A DNA stretch of 64,000 nt from Gillisia xinjiangensis (GCF_046298265.1 NZ_JBKAHK010000006.1:1-64000), one strand, 5' to 3'. Shown: positions 9,688-20,097, counted from the stretch's first letter. Numbers and translations are program-made. The notes: generated by a model not told the origin, from the letters alone.

Positions 9688-11172
9688 TTAAGGTTGTTTA
9701 ACTATAAATTTTTCAGAGACTCCAAAAGGATCAAAATCCCATATAAATGGCAATAAGAAATATACCATAGCCGTAAGTATTAGAATAGAGATTAAATTCA
9801 TCCATATTCCTGTTTTTACCATATCGGGGATCCTTAAGTAGCCTGATCCAAAAACGACAGCATTTGGCGGTGTAGCTACTGGTAGCATAAAGGCACAGGA
9901 AGCTGCCACTGTGGTGGCTACCAGGAGCATATAAGGGTTCAAATTCAGGTTTATTGCTATTGGCGCTAAAATTGGCAAGAGCATAGCAGTAGTGGCAAGA
10001 TTGGAAGTTAGCTCTGTTATAAAATTCACACTAAATACAATAATGAGAATTAAAAGGAGCAGCGGTAAAGCCTGTAGAAGGGTCATCTGTGTTCCAAACC
10101 AAACCGCCAGTCCTGTTACTTCAAATCCAGACGCCAAAGCCATGCCCCCACCAAAGAGTAATATTATTCCCCAAGGCATTTTAACTGCTTCTTTCCAGGT
10201 TATTATTTGTTTTCCTTTTTTTTCCGCAGGGATAGTAAACAGCAGTATACCTGCCATCATAGCAATTATAGTATCATCAATACCAGGAAGAAATGCTTCC
10301 AAAAAGAAGGATCGGGTAATCCAGCTTAAGGCGGTAAGGACAAAAACTGTTAAAACAATTTTTTCCTCTCTTTTCATAGGACCCAGGTTCTTCAAAAGAG
10401 CTTCGATCTCATTTTTCCCACCAGGAAATTTTTTCTCCTTAAATTTAAATGCAACCCTGGTAAGATAGAACCAGGAAATCACCAAAAGAATAACTGCAAT
10501 AGGAAGACCAAACTGAAACCATTGCCAAAAACTAATCTCGATGCTGTAAATTTCCAGCATATACCCTGCAAACACCAGGTTGGGAGGAGTTCCAATAAGG
10601 GTTGCAATTCCGCCAATCGAGGCACTATAGGCAATTGCCAGCATTAAAGCTTTCCCAAAAACCAAACCTTCATCTTCGGCTGTTGCAGGATTATCTTTTA
10701 ACTGGGCAACAATTGACATTCCTATAGGAAGCATCATTACAGATGTGGCTGTATTGGAGATCCACATCGATAGAAATGCAGTTGCCAGCATGAATCCAAG
10801 GATGATCTTGGTAATATTGGTCCCAATGAGCTTGATGATGTGTAAAGCTATCCTTTTATGCAAGCCCCATTTTTCAATAGCAATGGCCAGTATAAAACCA
10901 CCGATATAGAGGAATATATATTTATGTCCATAGGAAGCAGTAGTAGTCGAAATATCCAGGGCTCCCGTTAACGGAAATAACACAATTGGCAGTAATGCTG
11001 TAACTGCAATTGGCACTGCTTCAGTAACCCACCAAATTGCAATCCAGAGAGTTGCACTTAAAACGGCATAAGCACTTTCAGACATTCCCACAGGTGCATC
11101 AAGACTTTGCATGATAAAAAACACAGCAGGTCCTAAAATAAGAGATAAAGTTTTTCTCTTTGAATTCATCAA
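9688..11172 (-). CDS. DASS (SLC13) family sodium-coupled anion transporter
   Basis: This is a 494-residue inner-membrane protein with about a dozen hydrophobic segments. It carries both SNT-type ion- and substrate-binding motifs of the DASS family: SNTATSVMM in the first half and TSNLATTAM in the second. The family imports di- and tricarboxylates or sulfate with sodium. The start codon overlaps the stop of the SGNH hydrolase gene by four bases (ATGA), so translation is probably coupled. Its place among esterase genes suggests that it takes up the organic acid released outside or in the periplasm. The exact anion cannot be told. Confidence 0.88.
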   Translation of the reverse strand: MMNSKRKTLSLILGPAVFFIMQSLDAPVGMSESAYAVLSATLWIAIWWVTEAVPIAVTALLPIVLFPLTGALDISTTTASYGHKYIFLYIGGFILAIAIEKWGLHKRIALHIIKLIGTNITKIILGFMLATAFLSMWISNTATSVMMLPIGMSIVAQLKDNPATAEDEGLVFGKALMLAIAYSASIGGIATLIGTPPNLVFAGYMLEIYSIEISFWQWFQFGLPIAVILLVISWFYLTRVAFKFKEKKFPGGKNEIEALLKNLGPMKREEKIVLTVFVLTALSWITRSFFLEAFLPGIDDTIIAMMAGILLFTIPAEKKGKQIITWKEAVKMPWGIILLFGGGMALASGFEVTGLAVWFGTQMTLLQALPLLLLILIIVFSVNFITELTSNLATTAMLLPILAPIAINLNLNPYMLLVATTVAASCAFMLPVATPPNAVVFGSGYLRIPDMVKTGIWMNLISILILTAMVYFLLPFIWDFDPFGVSEKFIVKQP

Positions 11173-11924
11173 TTTGAGATTTTTAAAGTTTCCATTTGAA
11201 ATTCCTCAACAAGTTGTCTGAAGAAATTTCCATTTTCGGAAGTAACAAATGAAAGGTAGATATTTTCCCCCTCAGCATCTTTTGTAGTTAGCCTGTTAGG
11301 TAAAGCATCTACCGAACGGCCAGTTAGATATTTATAAAAAATAAGGGCTACAAGATAAGATCCATCCGGTGAGGGATGCTTATCATCAAAATACATTTCA
11401 AGATCTGGCCTTAGATGCATAGCTTTTGTAAAAATTTCTCCTACAGGAATTGTTTTAACCTGAAGCCTTTTTCCCATTTCTGAATATTTATTGCTTATCT
11501 CTCCTAACATTAAGGGATTAGATTTATATCCCCATGTCATAAAAAAAATAGGCTCTGCTCCTCTGCTCTTCACAAGATCTGTCATTTTTTGACTGTATTC
11601 CTCAAATCTTTCAGGAGTTTCAATAGTACTTGAACTGTGGTCCTGAAGAATCACATAATCAAATTTTCCATTTTCAAGAATTTTATTTGTTTCAGTTCCT
11701 TTTTCTCCTTTGTAATGTTGCTCAAGATTGCTACCACCTACAGTGGACTGGCTGGTGATAAGAGGAATGCCCTGATCTTTTGCCATTGCTTCCACCAATT
11801 GAGGCATGTTCCAGAAAAAGGTGAAACTATTACCAACAAACAATACTTCAGTGACATCTTCCTGCTGAGCATATCCCACAATAGGAAGGAATATCATTAA
11901 TAAATAAATCTTTAATTTTCGCAT
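11169..11924 (-). CDS. SGNH/GDSL-like hydrolase, exported
   Basis: This is a 251-residue protein with a signal peptide ending near residue 19 (GYA). Block I is GNSFTFFW, where the serine is the likely nucleophile. The C-terminal catalytic pair is probably Asp-x-x-His in FDDKHPSPDGSYL. It fits the SGNH hydrolase fold as found in the DUF4886-like group, so an esterase or deacetylase activity in the periplasm is likely. It lies 23 bases after susD and overlaps the transporter gene. It is part of the operon and presumably trims an acyl ester from the imported compound. Confidence 0.78.
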   Translation of the reverse strand: MRKLKIYLLMIFLPIVGYAQQEDVTEVLFVGNSFTFFWNMPQLVEAMAKDQGIPLITSQSTVGGSNLEQHYKGEKGTETNKILENGKFDYVILQDHSSSTIETPERFEEYSQKMTDLVKSRGAEPIFFMTWGYKSNPLMLGEISNKYSEMGKRLQVKTIPVGEIFTKAMHLRPDLEMYFDDKHPSPDGSYLVALIFYKYLTGRSVDALPNRLTTKDAEGENIYLSFVTSENGNFFRQLVEEFQMETLKISN

Positions 11925-11947
11925 TTGGCTAAGGTTTATTTCAAGAT

Positions 11948-13366
11948 TTAAAGATTAATATCTGTAGGTTCGAAAAAATCCGGAATTGGAGTAGTTAAAT
12001 TATCATTTCTGTCAATTTCGGTTTGCGGATAAAGGAATCGTTGCGGCAGGTTGTTACCTACATTTGGTGTCACCGGTACGCGTACAATATTTTGGTTTAG
12101 GGTTCTTCTCACATCATTAAAAGGTTCAATTTGCCCAAAAAGTGTAACATACCTTTCCTGAAGAATTTCCCTTAACAGCGCATTTTCCTTACTTATTCCA
12201 TCTGAATTTTCAATTCCACCTGTTTCAAAATCTGCTTCTGTATAAGGTTCATATTTTAGCTGCGATGCATCTATATTTCGTAGATAACCTCCGCTACTCA
12301 TAAAGGTTCTGAAATTGTTCAATTGCTCAAGACCTGTTTGAAAATCTCTAGATCTCAAACCAGCTTCTGCCAGGATCAGCAGATTTTCTTCATAAGTAAC
12401 TAGGGAAGCAGGAGCAGATTGCTCTGCAAAACCATTTACCGTATTAGGTTGTACCCCGATACCGGTATTTTTAAAATAAAAGTTGTATCTGGCGGTTTCA
12501 TCAGTTTTGCTGTTGCCGCGATAATTTGCCGGTATGGGATTCGAAGCTCCGGGCGCTAATAGGCTAACCATGAAATCTGATACAATTAGATCTGCCTGCC
12601 TTACCTGTACTTCAAAAAATTGATAATTTAAATTTGAATTCTCGGCAGCCGTACCATGAGGAGCATACATACTATTATCTAGAGAACTAATTCCATTTAA
12701 TGCAGCTTCATACGCCTGATTATAATTTTTGGTGTGCAAATAAAATCTGGCTTTCAATGTATTTGCAGCCTGTGCCCATTTGATCGGATTGCCATCAAAA
12801 TATATTTCAGAACCTCCTGTTGGTCTTCCGGCGTTAGATTGGAAATTAGCTATTCCCTCGGTCAGGAGGCTTTGAATTTTAGCATAAATTTGTTCCTGAT
12901 CTTCAAAAACAGGATTAGTGTTTTCAATGATTCCTGCTTCCTCAAAAGGAATATCTCCATATAAAGACGCCATTGTTCCAATGATATGGGCCTGAAGCAC
13001 CTGAGTTATTCCCTGGCTTACCAGGCCTACATTTTCATCCAATATACCTTGTTGTGCGACAAGTGCATTTCTAAAGGCGTTAACGTAGCCATCGTACCAT
13101 AGACCATCAAAGTCACTTGTAGTTACATTGTATTGCGAAAATCCCAAATGTTGTCTGTCAATCCCCGTGTATTGGCCAGCAAAAATAGCAGCCCGTCTTG
13201 CTGATTCCCCTGTTTGCAAAACCACATTGCCTACTTCAGCCCCCGTAAGGATGTTTCCATAAGAGCTTTGGGTAATACTATTTGGATTTTCGTTGATTCC
13301 TTCCACTGCTTTGCTGCAGGAATGGAAAATCACAACTATGGCGAATAAATAGATATATTTTTTCAT
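11948..13366 (-). CDS. SusD/RagB family nutrient-binding lipoprotein
   Basis: This is a 472-residue surface lipoprotein with lipobox Cys17 (FHSC). It has the helical TPR-type scaffold of the SusD-like_2 group: NENPNSIT at the start, a Gly/Gln-rich middle, LILAEAGLR, LREILQERYVTLFGQ, and a C-terminal PQRFLYPQTEIDRN. SusD proteins bind the nutrient at the surface and cap the SusC barrel. The gene follows susC by 105 bases. Size and motifs are complete. Confidence 0.93.
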   Translation of the reverse strand: MKKYIYLFAIVVIFHSCSKAVEGINENPNSITQSSYGNILTGAEVGNVVLQTGESARRAAIFAGQYTGIDRQHLGFSQYNVTTSDFDGLWYDGYVNAFRNALVAQQGILDENVGLVSQGITQVLQAHIIGTMASLYGDIPFEEAGIIENTNPVFEDQEQIYAKIQSLLTEGIANFQSNAGRPTGGSEIYFDGNPIKWAQAANTLKARFYLHTKNYNQAYEAALNGISSLDNSMYAPHGTAAENSNLNYQFFEVQVRQADLIVSDFMVSLLAPGASNPIPANYRGNSKTDETARYNFYFKNTGIGVQPNTVNGFAEQSAPASLVTYEENLLILAEAGLRSRDFQTGLEQLNNFRTFMSSGGYLRNIDASQLKYEPYTEADFETGGIENSDGISKENALLREILQERYVTLFGQIEPFNDVRRTLNQNIVRVPVTPNVGNNLPQRFLYPQTEIDRNDNLTTPIPDFFEPTDINL

Positions 13367-13471
13367 ATGTAGTTATTTATTGTTTTTTATTGGTCATATG
13401 TAATTCGCATATCTTCATCGGTGTTTGTATCGAATTTCCGTTATGCTCATTTCATAATAAAATATTATTTT

Positions 13472-16400
13472 TTAAAGTTTAAGAGTCAGATTAAAAACAA
13501 AAGATTTGGTGCTGGGGTTATTAAAATAATCAATTCCCCTGGCCGCACTAACTCCTGAAAGATTGGTGTCAGGATCATTCCCTTCAAATTCCGTCCATAA
13601 AAAGAGATTTCTTCCGGTAACAGTGAATTCTGCAGATTGTAATTTGGTCTTATTCCTAAGCCACTCATTGTTCCATAAATATCCAAGACTGAGCTCTCTT
13701 ATTCTTGACCAGGAACCGTCTTCAACGTATATTTCATCAATTCCGCCGCCAAAGAATCCACCGAGGCCATTGTACCAGCTTTCAGTCAAAGCAACCGGCC
13801 CTGCTCCAAAATCCTGAACATTTCCCCGAAAAGTTTCTCCAATAAAAATTACATTTCCTTCCGAGGTCAGATAATTTCTTTCCGCAGTTGTTTGGTTACC
13901 GGTGTCCTCCCAAACCCCAAGGTCACGAAGTACAGACTTTGTACCCGCATAAATATCAGCTCCCTGGTAAGTTTCGAAAAGAACGGAAACACTGAAATTT
14001 TTATACCTGAAGTTACTCGACAAAGCGCCCTGCCAGTCTGGATTAGGATCCCCTATTACTCCTTCTACCTGATCCTGAACGGGAAATCCATTTTCGTCCA
14101 ATACTATAGATTTATCTTCATTTCTCAGGATCCTTGAACCCCATAAAACTCCTAAAGGATATCCTTCTACCGCACGGGAACTTACCGCCGATAAACCTCC
14201 AAGATTAAAAGACTCAATCCCGGCAAGGTTGGTAACTTCATTTTTCAGGCTGGTAAAATTGGTATTGACACTCCACGAGAAATTTTCGGTAAGTAAGATC
14301 TGGTAGCCAAGATCCAGTTCTATTCCATGATTTTGTATTTCAGCACCATTGGCATAAATGGATCTATAACCTGTAGAGTTTGGAACAGGGAAATCAAGAA
14401 GTACATCTTCAGTTACATTGTCAAAATAGGTAGCACTAAAACGCAAACGATTGTTGAAAAACCTAAGGTCTGTACCAACTTCCATTTCCTTTTTTCTTTC
14501 CGGCCTTAGGGAAGAATTTCCTCTGCTGGCACTGGGAACAAAACCACCATTGCCATATAGACTAATATCAAGATCACCTCCAAAAGAATCACCAAAGGAA
14601 GGTGAAACAAAGGTATTGGATGTATTATATCTTCCCGGTTGCACACCTACTTCTCCATAGGAAGTTCTCAATTTTCCAAATGAAAAGAAGCTATCCTCTA
14701 GATTAAGCAATTCGCTAAATTGCCACGCCAGTGAAACTGAGGGAAAAGCAAAAGTATTATCGGAGGTGTTTCCAAAAGTAGAAGCAGATTCCACCCTTAC
14801 AGTTCCATTAAGAAATAACATATCAAAGGCTGAAAGGTTTAATGCAGAATAAACACCAGCTGTTCTCTCGCGGCCCTCCGAACTTGTGACTGATCTATTT
14901 TCGGGAAGAGAATTACTTACATCCCTAATACCACTCGCAACATCTATAAACTGAATAAAATTTGTTGCTTCGACGCCTTCGACTACTCTTAATTTAGAAT
15001 TGTAATTAAATCCTACTAAAAATGAACCTCCCAAAAAATCTGTTAGATCAAATTGAGATTTAGCAATATAATCCATGTTTAAAATGGTATTTGTAGCCAA
15101 TGACCTGTCCAAATAACCCGATCTATATGCACCGGCAGCAGAACCCGGAGTAAGGAATTCATTTCTTTTTTCACTGTAATGATCTATTCCAACCCTGGCG
15201 ACAAGATCCAGCCAGGAAGCAGGAGTTGCCGTCAATTCAAAATTGGAAATAAAACGATCGACTTTGGAATCATTTTCCTGCTCATTGATTGTCCACAACG
15301 GATTGTTATAAGTTGGGGTATCATCGGCCCCCAGAGGTTCTCTGTAAGATCGGTGTCTGTTGGGAATGGGAGATGAATCCCCTGAAGAATAATAGTCCCC
15401 GCGGTATCCTGAAATATCAAAATCGGCAGGAGTCCTTAAAAGACCCAGATATAAACCTGAAGAACTGGCACCTTTACGTATCCTGTTTGAATTTGTTTGT
15501 ACATAGGTGGAACTTAATTTAAGATCTATAAAATCATTAAATTTATGCTGAGCGTTAAACCTTGCAGTAGTTCTTTGATAATCTGAATTGTTTCTAATAA
15601 TCCCTTGTTGATCAAGATTGCTCATGCTAAAAAAGGCTGTGCTTTTTTCATTTCCACCGCTTAAGCTTAAGTTATTTTCAAAAAAATGTCCATTGTCAAA
15701 GATCTGGTCAAAATTAGAGTCGTTATAAATCTCCTGAGAATTTTTGTTGATAATGGGGTAATAGATACGCCCGTCCTGATCTTCATAAAACTGGCCCGAG
15801 GTATTGAAATCATCTTCACCACCACTTCGATCGGCAATCAGGTCTCCATAGGAATCCCTTGCTCTTTGATTATAAACACCATTATCTCCTTGTCCATATT
15901 TTGTTTGAAGAGGATATTTCTGACTAATTTGATCATAAGAATATGTTGAAGAGTAAGAAACCGAAAGTGGTCTATTATAATTACCGCTTTTAGTTGTAAT
16001 AATTATCACTCCACCAAGAGCCTGGGTACCCCATAAAGCAGCCGCAGATGCACCTTTTAAAATCGACATGCTTTCAATGTCGTTGGGGTTGATGTCATTT
16101 AATCTTGATTCCTGGCTCACTCCACTCCTGTCACTGTTACCTCTCACATCATTACTGATGGGAACCCCGTCCACGACAATTAAAGGCTGGCTGTTTCTTG
16201 TAATGGAAGATAAACCCCTTATTTGAATATAAGCCCCTGCTCCAGGATCTCCGGAATTTCGGGAGATTCGTACTCCTGAAGATTTACCAGAAAGGCCATT
16301 AAGCAAAGTACTCTCTCCAGATTCAACAACTTCTTCACCCTTTACCGTTGAACTGGCATAACCAAGTTCATCTTTGTTCTCTTTAAATCCAAGGGCAGTG

Positions 16401-16720
16401 ATCACTACATCATTAAGTGATTCAACATCCTCTTCCATGGCAACATTAATAACACTCCTTCCTGCTACCTTTAAGATTTTGGTTTTGAATCCGACATAAC
16501 TAAAAGTAAGTGATGGAGTAGGTGTCGTTACGGTAATGGTATAATCTCCTTCAAAGGAACTCACAACACCATTAAAAGTTCCAGTTTCCAATACTGTAAC
16601 CCCAGCCAAAGGTTGCCCGAATTCATCCTGTATAGTACCGGTGATAATTTGTTGTGAAAACACAAAAGGACCGGCCAGGAAGGCTATAAACAAAAAAAGT
16701 TTCTGCGAAAGACATTTCAT
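13472..16720 (-). CDS. SusC/RagA family TonB-linked outer-membrane transporter
   Basis: This is a 1082-residue barrel protein. It has a signal peptide (about 1-22, VFSQQ), a carboxypeptidase-regulatory-like domain (about 26-95: GTIQDEFGQPLAGVTVLETG), and a plug domain with the SusC signature IQIRGLSSITRNSQPLIVVDG and GASAAALWG. A long beta-barrel follows and ends in an aromatic/leucine terminal strand (FNLTLKL). It imports nutrients across the outer membrane with energy from TonB. It heads a six-gene minus-strand operon (susC, susD, SGNH hydrolase, DASS transporter, two lipoproteins) and is divergent from a membrane protein that may sense or regulate. Confidence 0.95.
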   Translation of the reverse strand: MKCLSQKLFLFIAFLAGPFVFSQQIITGTIQDEFGQPLAGVTVLETGTFNGVVSSFEGDYTITVTTPTPSLTFSYVGFKTKILKVAGRSVINVAMEEDVESLNDVVITALGFKENKDELGYASSTVKGEEVVESGESTLLNGLSGKSSGVRISRNSGDPGAGAYIQIRGLSSITRNSQPLIVVDGVPISNDVRGNSDRSGVSQESRLNDINPNDIESMSILKGASAAALWGTQALGGVIIITTKSGNYNRPLSVSYSSTYSYDQISQKYPLQTKYGQGDNGVYNQRARDSYGDLIADRSGGEDDFNTSGQFYEDQDGRIYYPIINKNSQEIYNDSNFDQIFDNGHFFENNLSLSGGNEKSTAFFSMSNLDQQGIIRNNSDYQRTTARFNAQHKFNDFIDLKLSSTYVQTNSNRIRKGASSSGLYLGLLRTPADFDISGYRGDYYSSGDSSPIPNRHRSYREPLGADDTPTYNNPLWTINEQENDSKVDRFISNFELTATPASWLDLVARVGIDHYSEKRNEFLTPGSAAGAYRSGYLDRSLATNTILNMDYIAKSQFDLTDFLGGSFLVGFNYNSKLRVVEGVEATNFIQFIDVASGIRDVSNSLPENRSVTSSEGRERTAGVYSALNLSAFDMLFLNGTVRVESASTFGNTSDNTFAFPSVSLAWQFSELLNLEDSFFSFGKLRTSYGEVGVQPGRYNTSNTFVSPSFGDSFGGDLDISLYGNGGFVPSASRGNSSLRPERKKEMEVGTDLRFFNNRLRFSATYFDNVTEDVLLDFPVPNSTGYRSIYANGAEIQNHGIELDLGYQILLTENFSWSVNTNFTSLKNEVTNLAGIESFNLGGLSAVSSRAVEGYPLGVLWGSRILRNEDKSIVLDENGFPVQDQVEGVIGDPNPDWQGALSSNFRYKNFSVSVLFETYQGADIYAGTKSVLRDLGVWEDTGNQTTAERNYLTSEGNVIFIGETFRGNVQDFGAGPVALTESWYNGLGGFFGGGIDEIYVEDGSWSRIRELSLGYLWNNEWLRNKTKLQSAEFTVTGRNLFLWTEFEGNDPDTNLSGVSAARGIDYFNNPSTKSFVFNLTLKL

Positions 16721-16899
16721 TTGGTTGACTTTTTAAATTATTATAATTAGTTGTACATTTGATAGAGAAATACGACAACCTTAAATTTTGTGTATTAATT
16801 GCAGCAATTATATAATAAAATAGATGAATTATTATCGTTTTAGTGATTTTTATCAATTTTTATTGAATTCAACCTTGTATTTTATCTATTTTTTAATTT
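16721..16899. promoter_or_regulatory. Divergent control region of the susC operon
   Basis: These 179 bases lie between susC and the divergent membrane-protein gene. A -7-type box TACATTTG (16754-16761) points toward the plus-strand gene. The region is very AT-rich. I see no clear palindromic operator. Confidence 0.4.
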
Positions 16900-18045
16900 A
16901 TGAATGAAGAAAACAAAGCGGAAAATTACCATAGTTCTTTTATATCCCTTTTAGAAAAAAAATATGGGGGTTTTACTCCAGATAAAAATAGCTTTGAAGC
17001 GACAAGCAACTCCAAAATTGCCAGAGATCTTTGCTATAGTGACTCTCAGTTTTCCCGCTTAATAAATAATACTGCTTCCGAAGGAGAATTTATAAGAGCT
17101 TTGAGAAACGTTAACCGTTTACTCAACGAAGCAAGGCTTGAAGAAAATCAAACCAACCCTCCTATAGAGACAAAATCAAACAAACTCATACTGATTTCTA
17201 TCGTAATCCTTTTTATGTTGGCGTTGGGATTTCTAGGTTTTTATTTAGGTAAGAGCAATTTTAAGGAGGTTGAAAACAAAGAGAATTCCAATTCCAGGTA
17301 CGAAATGTTGCAGTGGAGTTTTGAAAATAAATATATCAAGCCCTATGTAAAATTAAAAGAGTTACCAGCAGATTGTAATTACCCCTGTTATAAATACCAA
17401 GGCAAATGGGTCCTTAAAAGTGAGTATAAAATTCCTTTTTTCAGGGAGAGAAATGGTTTTCATTACGTTGCTAAAGATGCTGTAATGTATGTGCGTTGTA
17501 TAGATGAACGGGATAATTCAGGAACTTTATTTGAAGGTTATGAATATCAAAAACATGAGATCTGGTATGATAAAAGAGAAATGCCCATAGATTCCTTTCT
17601 TACCGGAGGCCAGAAAACCAAAGTGAGAGAAGACTATAATTCATTAAACCTCGAGAATGATCCCAATTTCATAAAGCTCGCCTATGTACACACATTCTTC
17701 AAAAATGAATTCAACCTTGATAGTACTTTAATTTACAGATCGGGGAAAGTAATTGGTAGGGACATTGAATTTTTGTCTGATGAAATTCTTCAGGAAAAAA
17801 TAGATTCTTCCAAATTAATAGCTGAATTACAAAATGAAGTCAATTCTATAGCCAAGAACAGGCTGGAAGATTTTTCAAAGCCTGTTGCATGTGAACCTAC
17901 AACAGTTCCAAAACTTGATTTTCACCTCATAGATGAAGGAGATGAGTTAAACTTTGGCTGTCAATTTACAACAGGAAGGTTTCTTGTTGACTATAATAAG
18001 GTTTTTGTTCTGGAAGACCAGTACATCAACAACTACTGCCGGTAA
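16900..18045 (+). CDS. Single-pass membrane protein with HTH-like N-terminus, next to susC
   Basis: This is a 381-residue protein that I cannot assign to a named family. Residues 1-90 are polar and helical, with a possible helix-turn-helix (SKIARDLCYSDSQFSRLI). A single strong membrane segment spans about residues 105-127 (LILISIVILFMLALGFLGFYLG), and about 250 residues follow that should lie in the periplasm and contain four or more cysteines. This is the layout of a one-component, membrane-tethered regulator. Its position divergent from susC makes it a candidate sensor/regulator of the operon. The role is inference. The stop codon lies only six bases from the convergent pckA stop. Confidence 0.6.
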   Translation: MNEENKAENYHSSFISLLEKKYGGFTPDKNSFEATSNSKIARDLCYSDSQFSRLINNTASEGEFIRALRNVNRLLNEARLEENQTNPPIETKSNKLILISIVILFMLALGFLGFYLGKSNFKEVENKENSNSRYEMLQWSFENKYIKPYVKLKELPADCNYPCYKYQGKWVLKSEYKIPFFRERNGFHYVAKDAVMYVRCIDERDNSGTLFEGYEYQKHEIWYDKREMPIDSFLTGGQKTKVREDYNSLNLENDPNFIKLAYVHTFFKNEFNLDSTLIYRSGKVIGRDIEFLSDEILQEKIDSSKLIAELQNEVNSIAKNRLEDFSKPVACEPTTVPKLDFHLIDEGDELNFGCQFTTGRFLVDYNKVFVLEDQYINNYCR

Positions 18046-18051
18046 TTTCTA

Positions 18052-19668
18052 TTAAAATACAAATCTTTGAGGTCCTCCACGACGAATCTCGTCACTTGCA
18101 TTTGATTCAAATTTTTTAAAATTCTCTCTAAAAGCATTCGCAAGTTTAAATGCTGCTGAATAATATGCCTGATCATTATCCCAGGTAGATCTTGGGCTTA
18201 AAACTGAATCTGGAACTCCCGGACATTTTCTGGGTTGAACCACACCAAATACAGAATGAATATGGTATTTTTCATAAGAATAAGCCGGGTCAATGTCACC
18301 ATTCAAGACCGCATTAATCATTGCTCGTGTATATTGTAGTTTAATACGCGTTCCAATTCCATAGGCTCCTCCAATCCACCCGGTGTTCACCAACCAAACA
18401 TTCACTCCGGAATCCTTAATCTTATCATTTAACATCTGTGCATACTCAGCAGGGTGTAAAGGCATAAAAGGCGCTCCAAAACACGCGGAAAAAGAAGGTT
18501 GTGGTTCTATTACACCTGCTTCTGTACCAGCCACTTTAGCTGTATATCCAGACATAAAATGATAGGCAGCTTGCCCTGGGGTTAATTTTGAAAGCGGCGG
18601 TAAAACCCCAAATGCATCAGCCGTTAAAAAAAAAATGTTTTTTGGATTTTTACCAACGGAAGGATGCTTCGCATTCTCTATATATTCAATGGGGTAGCTC
18701 ACCCGGGTATTCTGGGTAATGGAGGTATCCTCAAAATCTACTTCACCATTCTTTATTACCACATTTTCCAAAAGAGCTCCTTTTTTAATGGCATCATAAA
18801 TTTCAGGTTCGCTTTCTGCAGAAAGATTCATCACCTTTGCATAACATCCTCCCTCAAAATTAAAGATCTGATTCTTTTCTGTCCATCCATGTTCATCGTC
18901 GCCAATAAGTTTTCTTTGTGCATCCGCCGAAAGGGTTGTTTTTCCGGTTCCGGAAAGTCCGAAAAATATCGCGGTATCGCCATCCTCGCCTATATTTGCA
19001 GAACAATGCATAGGAAGTGTGTTCCTGGTAACCGGCAGCTCAAAGTTAAGTGCGGAAAAAATTCCCTTTTTGATTTCTCCTGTATACCCTGACCCTCCAA
19101 TCAAAACAATTTTCCGCGAAAAATTCAAAATTGAAAAATTATGCTGCCTTGTACCGTCTACCTCTGGATTAGCAAGAAATCCCGGAGCATTTATTACGGT
19201 CCAGTCGGTTTGAAAATCTTCGAGCTCCTTTTCTGTAGGTCTGATAAACATATTATACGCAAACAGATTTGACCAAGGGTATTCATTCACAACCTTGATA
19301 CCATATTGATAGTCCTTTAGTGCACAGGCAAAACAATCCCTCACATATAATTCTTTTCCGTCTAAATAATTAACCACCTTATCATAGAGTGCATCAAATT
19401 TTTCAGATTCAAAAGCAACATTTATATTACCCCATGACACTTTGTTTTCAGTAAGGGCATCTCTAACTATAAATCTGTCCATAGGAGACCGACCTGTAAA
19501 TTCTCCTGTATTTACTACTAATGCTCCCAAGGATGTTTCTTCTCCCATTCCTTTTTGCAAACTTAATCTATGAAGCTCTGCTGGCGATAACTGGTAATAA
19601 ATCTTAGAGGCCGTTATTCCGTAATCTTTTAAAGTATTAGAAGCTTCATTTGTAGCTAGATCTTTCAT
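18052..19668 (-). CDS. pckA: Phosphoenolpyruvate carboxykinase (ATP)
   Basis: This is a 538-residue cytoplasmic enzyme converting oxaloacetate and ATP to PEP, CO2 and ADP in gluconeogenesis. The kinase-1a P-loop is visible as GLSGTGKTTLSAD, with the upstream signature IGEDGDTAIFFGLSG, the metal-binding region LIGDDEHGW, and the adenine-side FLTADAFGVLPP. Length and start (MKDLATNEASN) are normal for the ATP-dependent family. It is a single-gene unit, with repeat copy B and about 430 bases upstream of it. No odd features were seen. Confidence 0.97.
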   Translation of the reverse strand: MKDLATNEASNTLKDYGITASKIYYQLSPAELHRLSLQKGMGEETSLGALVVNTGEFTGRSPMDRFIVRDALTENKVSWGNINVAFESEKFDALYDKVVNYLDGKELYVRDCFACALKDYQYGIKVVNEYPWSNLFAYNMFIRPTEKELEDFQTDWTVINAPGFLANPEVDGTRQHNFSILNFSRKIVLIGGSGYTGEIKKGIFSALNFELPVTRNTLPMHCSANIGEDGDTAIFFGLSGTGKTTLSADAQRKLIGDDEHGWTEKNQIFNFEGGCYAKVMNLSAESEPEIYDAIKKGALLENVVIKNGEVDFEDTSITQNTRVSYPIEYIENAKHPSVGKNPKNIFFLTADAFGVLPPLSKLTPGQAAYHFMSGYTAKVAGTEAGVIEPQPSFSACFGAPFMPLHPAEYAQMLNDKIKDSGVNVWLVNTGWIGGAYGIGTRIKLQYTRAMINAVLNGDIDPAYSYEKYHIHSVFGVVQPRKCPGVPDSVLSPRSTWDNDQAYYSAAFKLANAFRENFKKFESNASDEIRRGGPQRFVF

Positions 19669-19831
19669 AGGGCTAAGAATGTCATTAATAAAATATTAAA
19701 TTAATTATGTCCAATAATAACAAAACATTTAAGAAACAAACCTACTCTATCAATTTTTATTAAAATTTAAAGGATTTTATTGTATAATCAACTTTTCTGG
19801 GGTAGGAAAATGTCCTATTTTTAAGCCCCAA

Positions 19832-20032
19832 CCCCTCAGCACATTCCCCTTCATTCCATTGCTCTCCATTCCGGGGAAAGCGCTTCTTCGAAAAAGTCTT
19901 GGACACAGGCAAAAAAGTTGATCCCCTTCGTTTCGCTAATCCGCAAACCCCAAAAAAGTCGGGAGCGGAACCGCTTTACAACGGAAAGCTCTTTTGTGCC
20001 TGAGTCCGCCAGTTAATAACTAACTTCATGTT
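19832..20032. repeat. Dispersed intergenic repeat, copy B
   Basis: This second full copy lies between pckA and the lrp-type gene. It keeps the CCCCTCAGCACATTCCCC start, the GGACACAGGC and GTGCCTGAGTCC inverted arms, GCGGAACCGC and the final GTCCGCC. The inner CCCGA/TCGGG stem of copies A and D is altered to CCCC...CGGG. The remaining bases between 19669 and 20097 show no gene. Confidence 0.85.
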
Positions 20033-20097
20033 TTGAAATTAATCCGAATGCTTTATTCCTATTGAAGATTATCAAATTTAGAAACTTATTCTTACTT

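Noticed and set aside
9992..10468. 158-codon plus-strand frame
   Set aside because: It is a shadow of the DASS transporter gene on the other strand and shows no domain.
18664..19092. 142-codon plus-strand frame
   Set aside because: It lies opposite pckA, whose motifs are complete; it is an antisense shadow.
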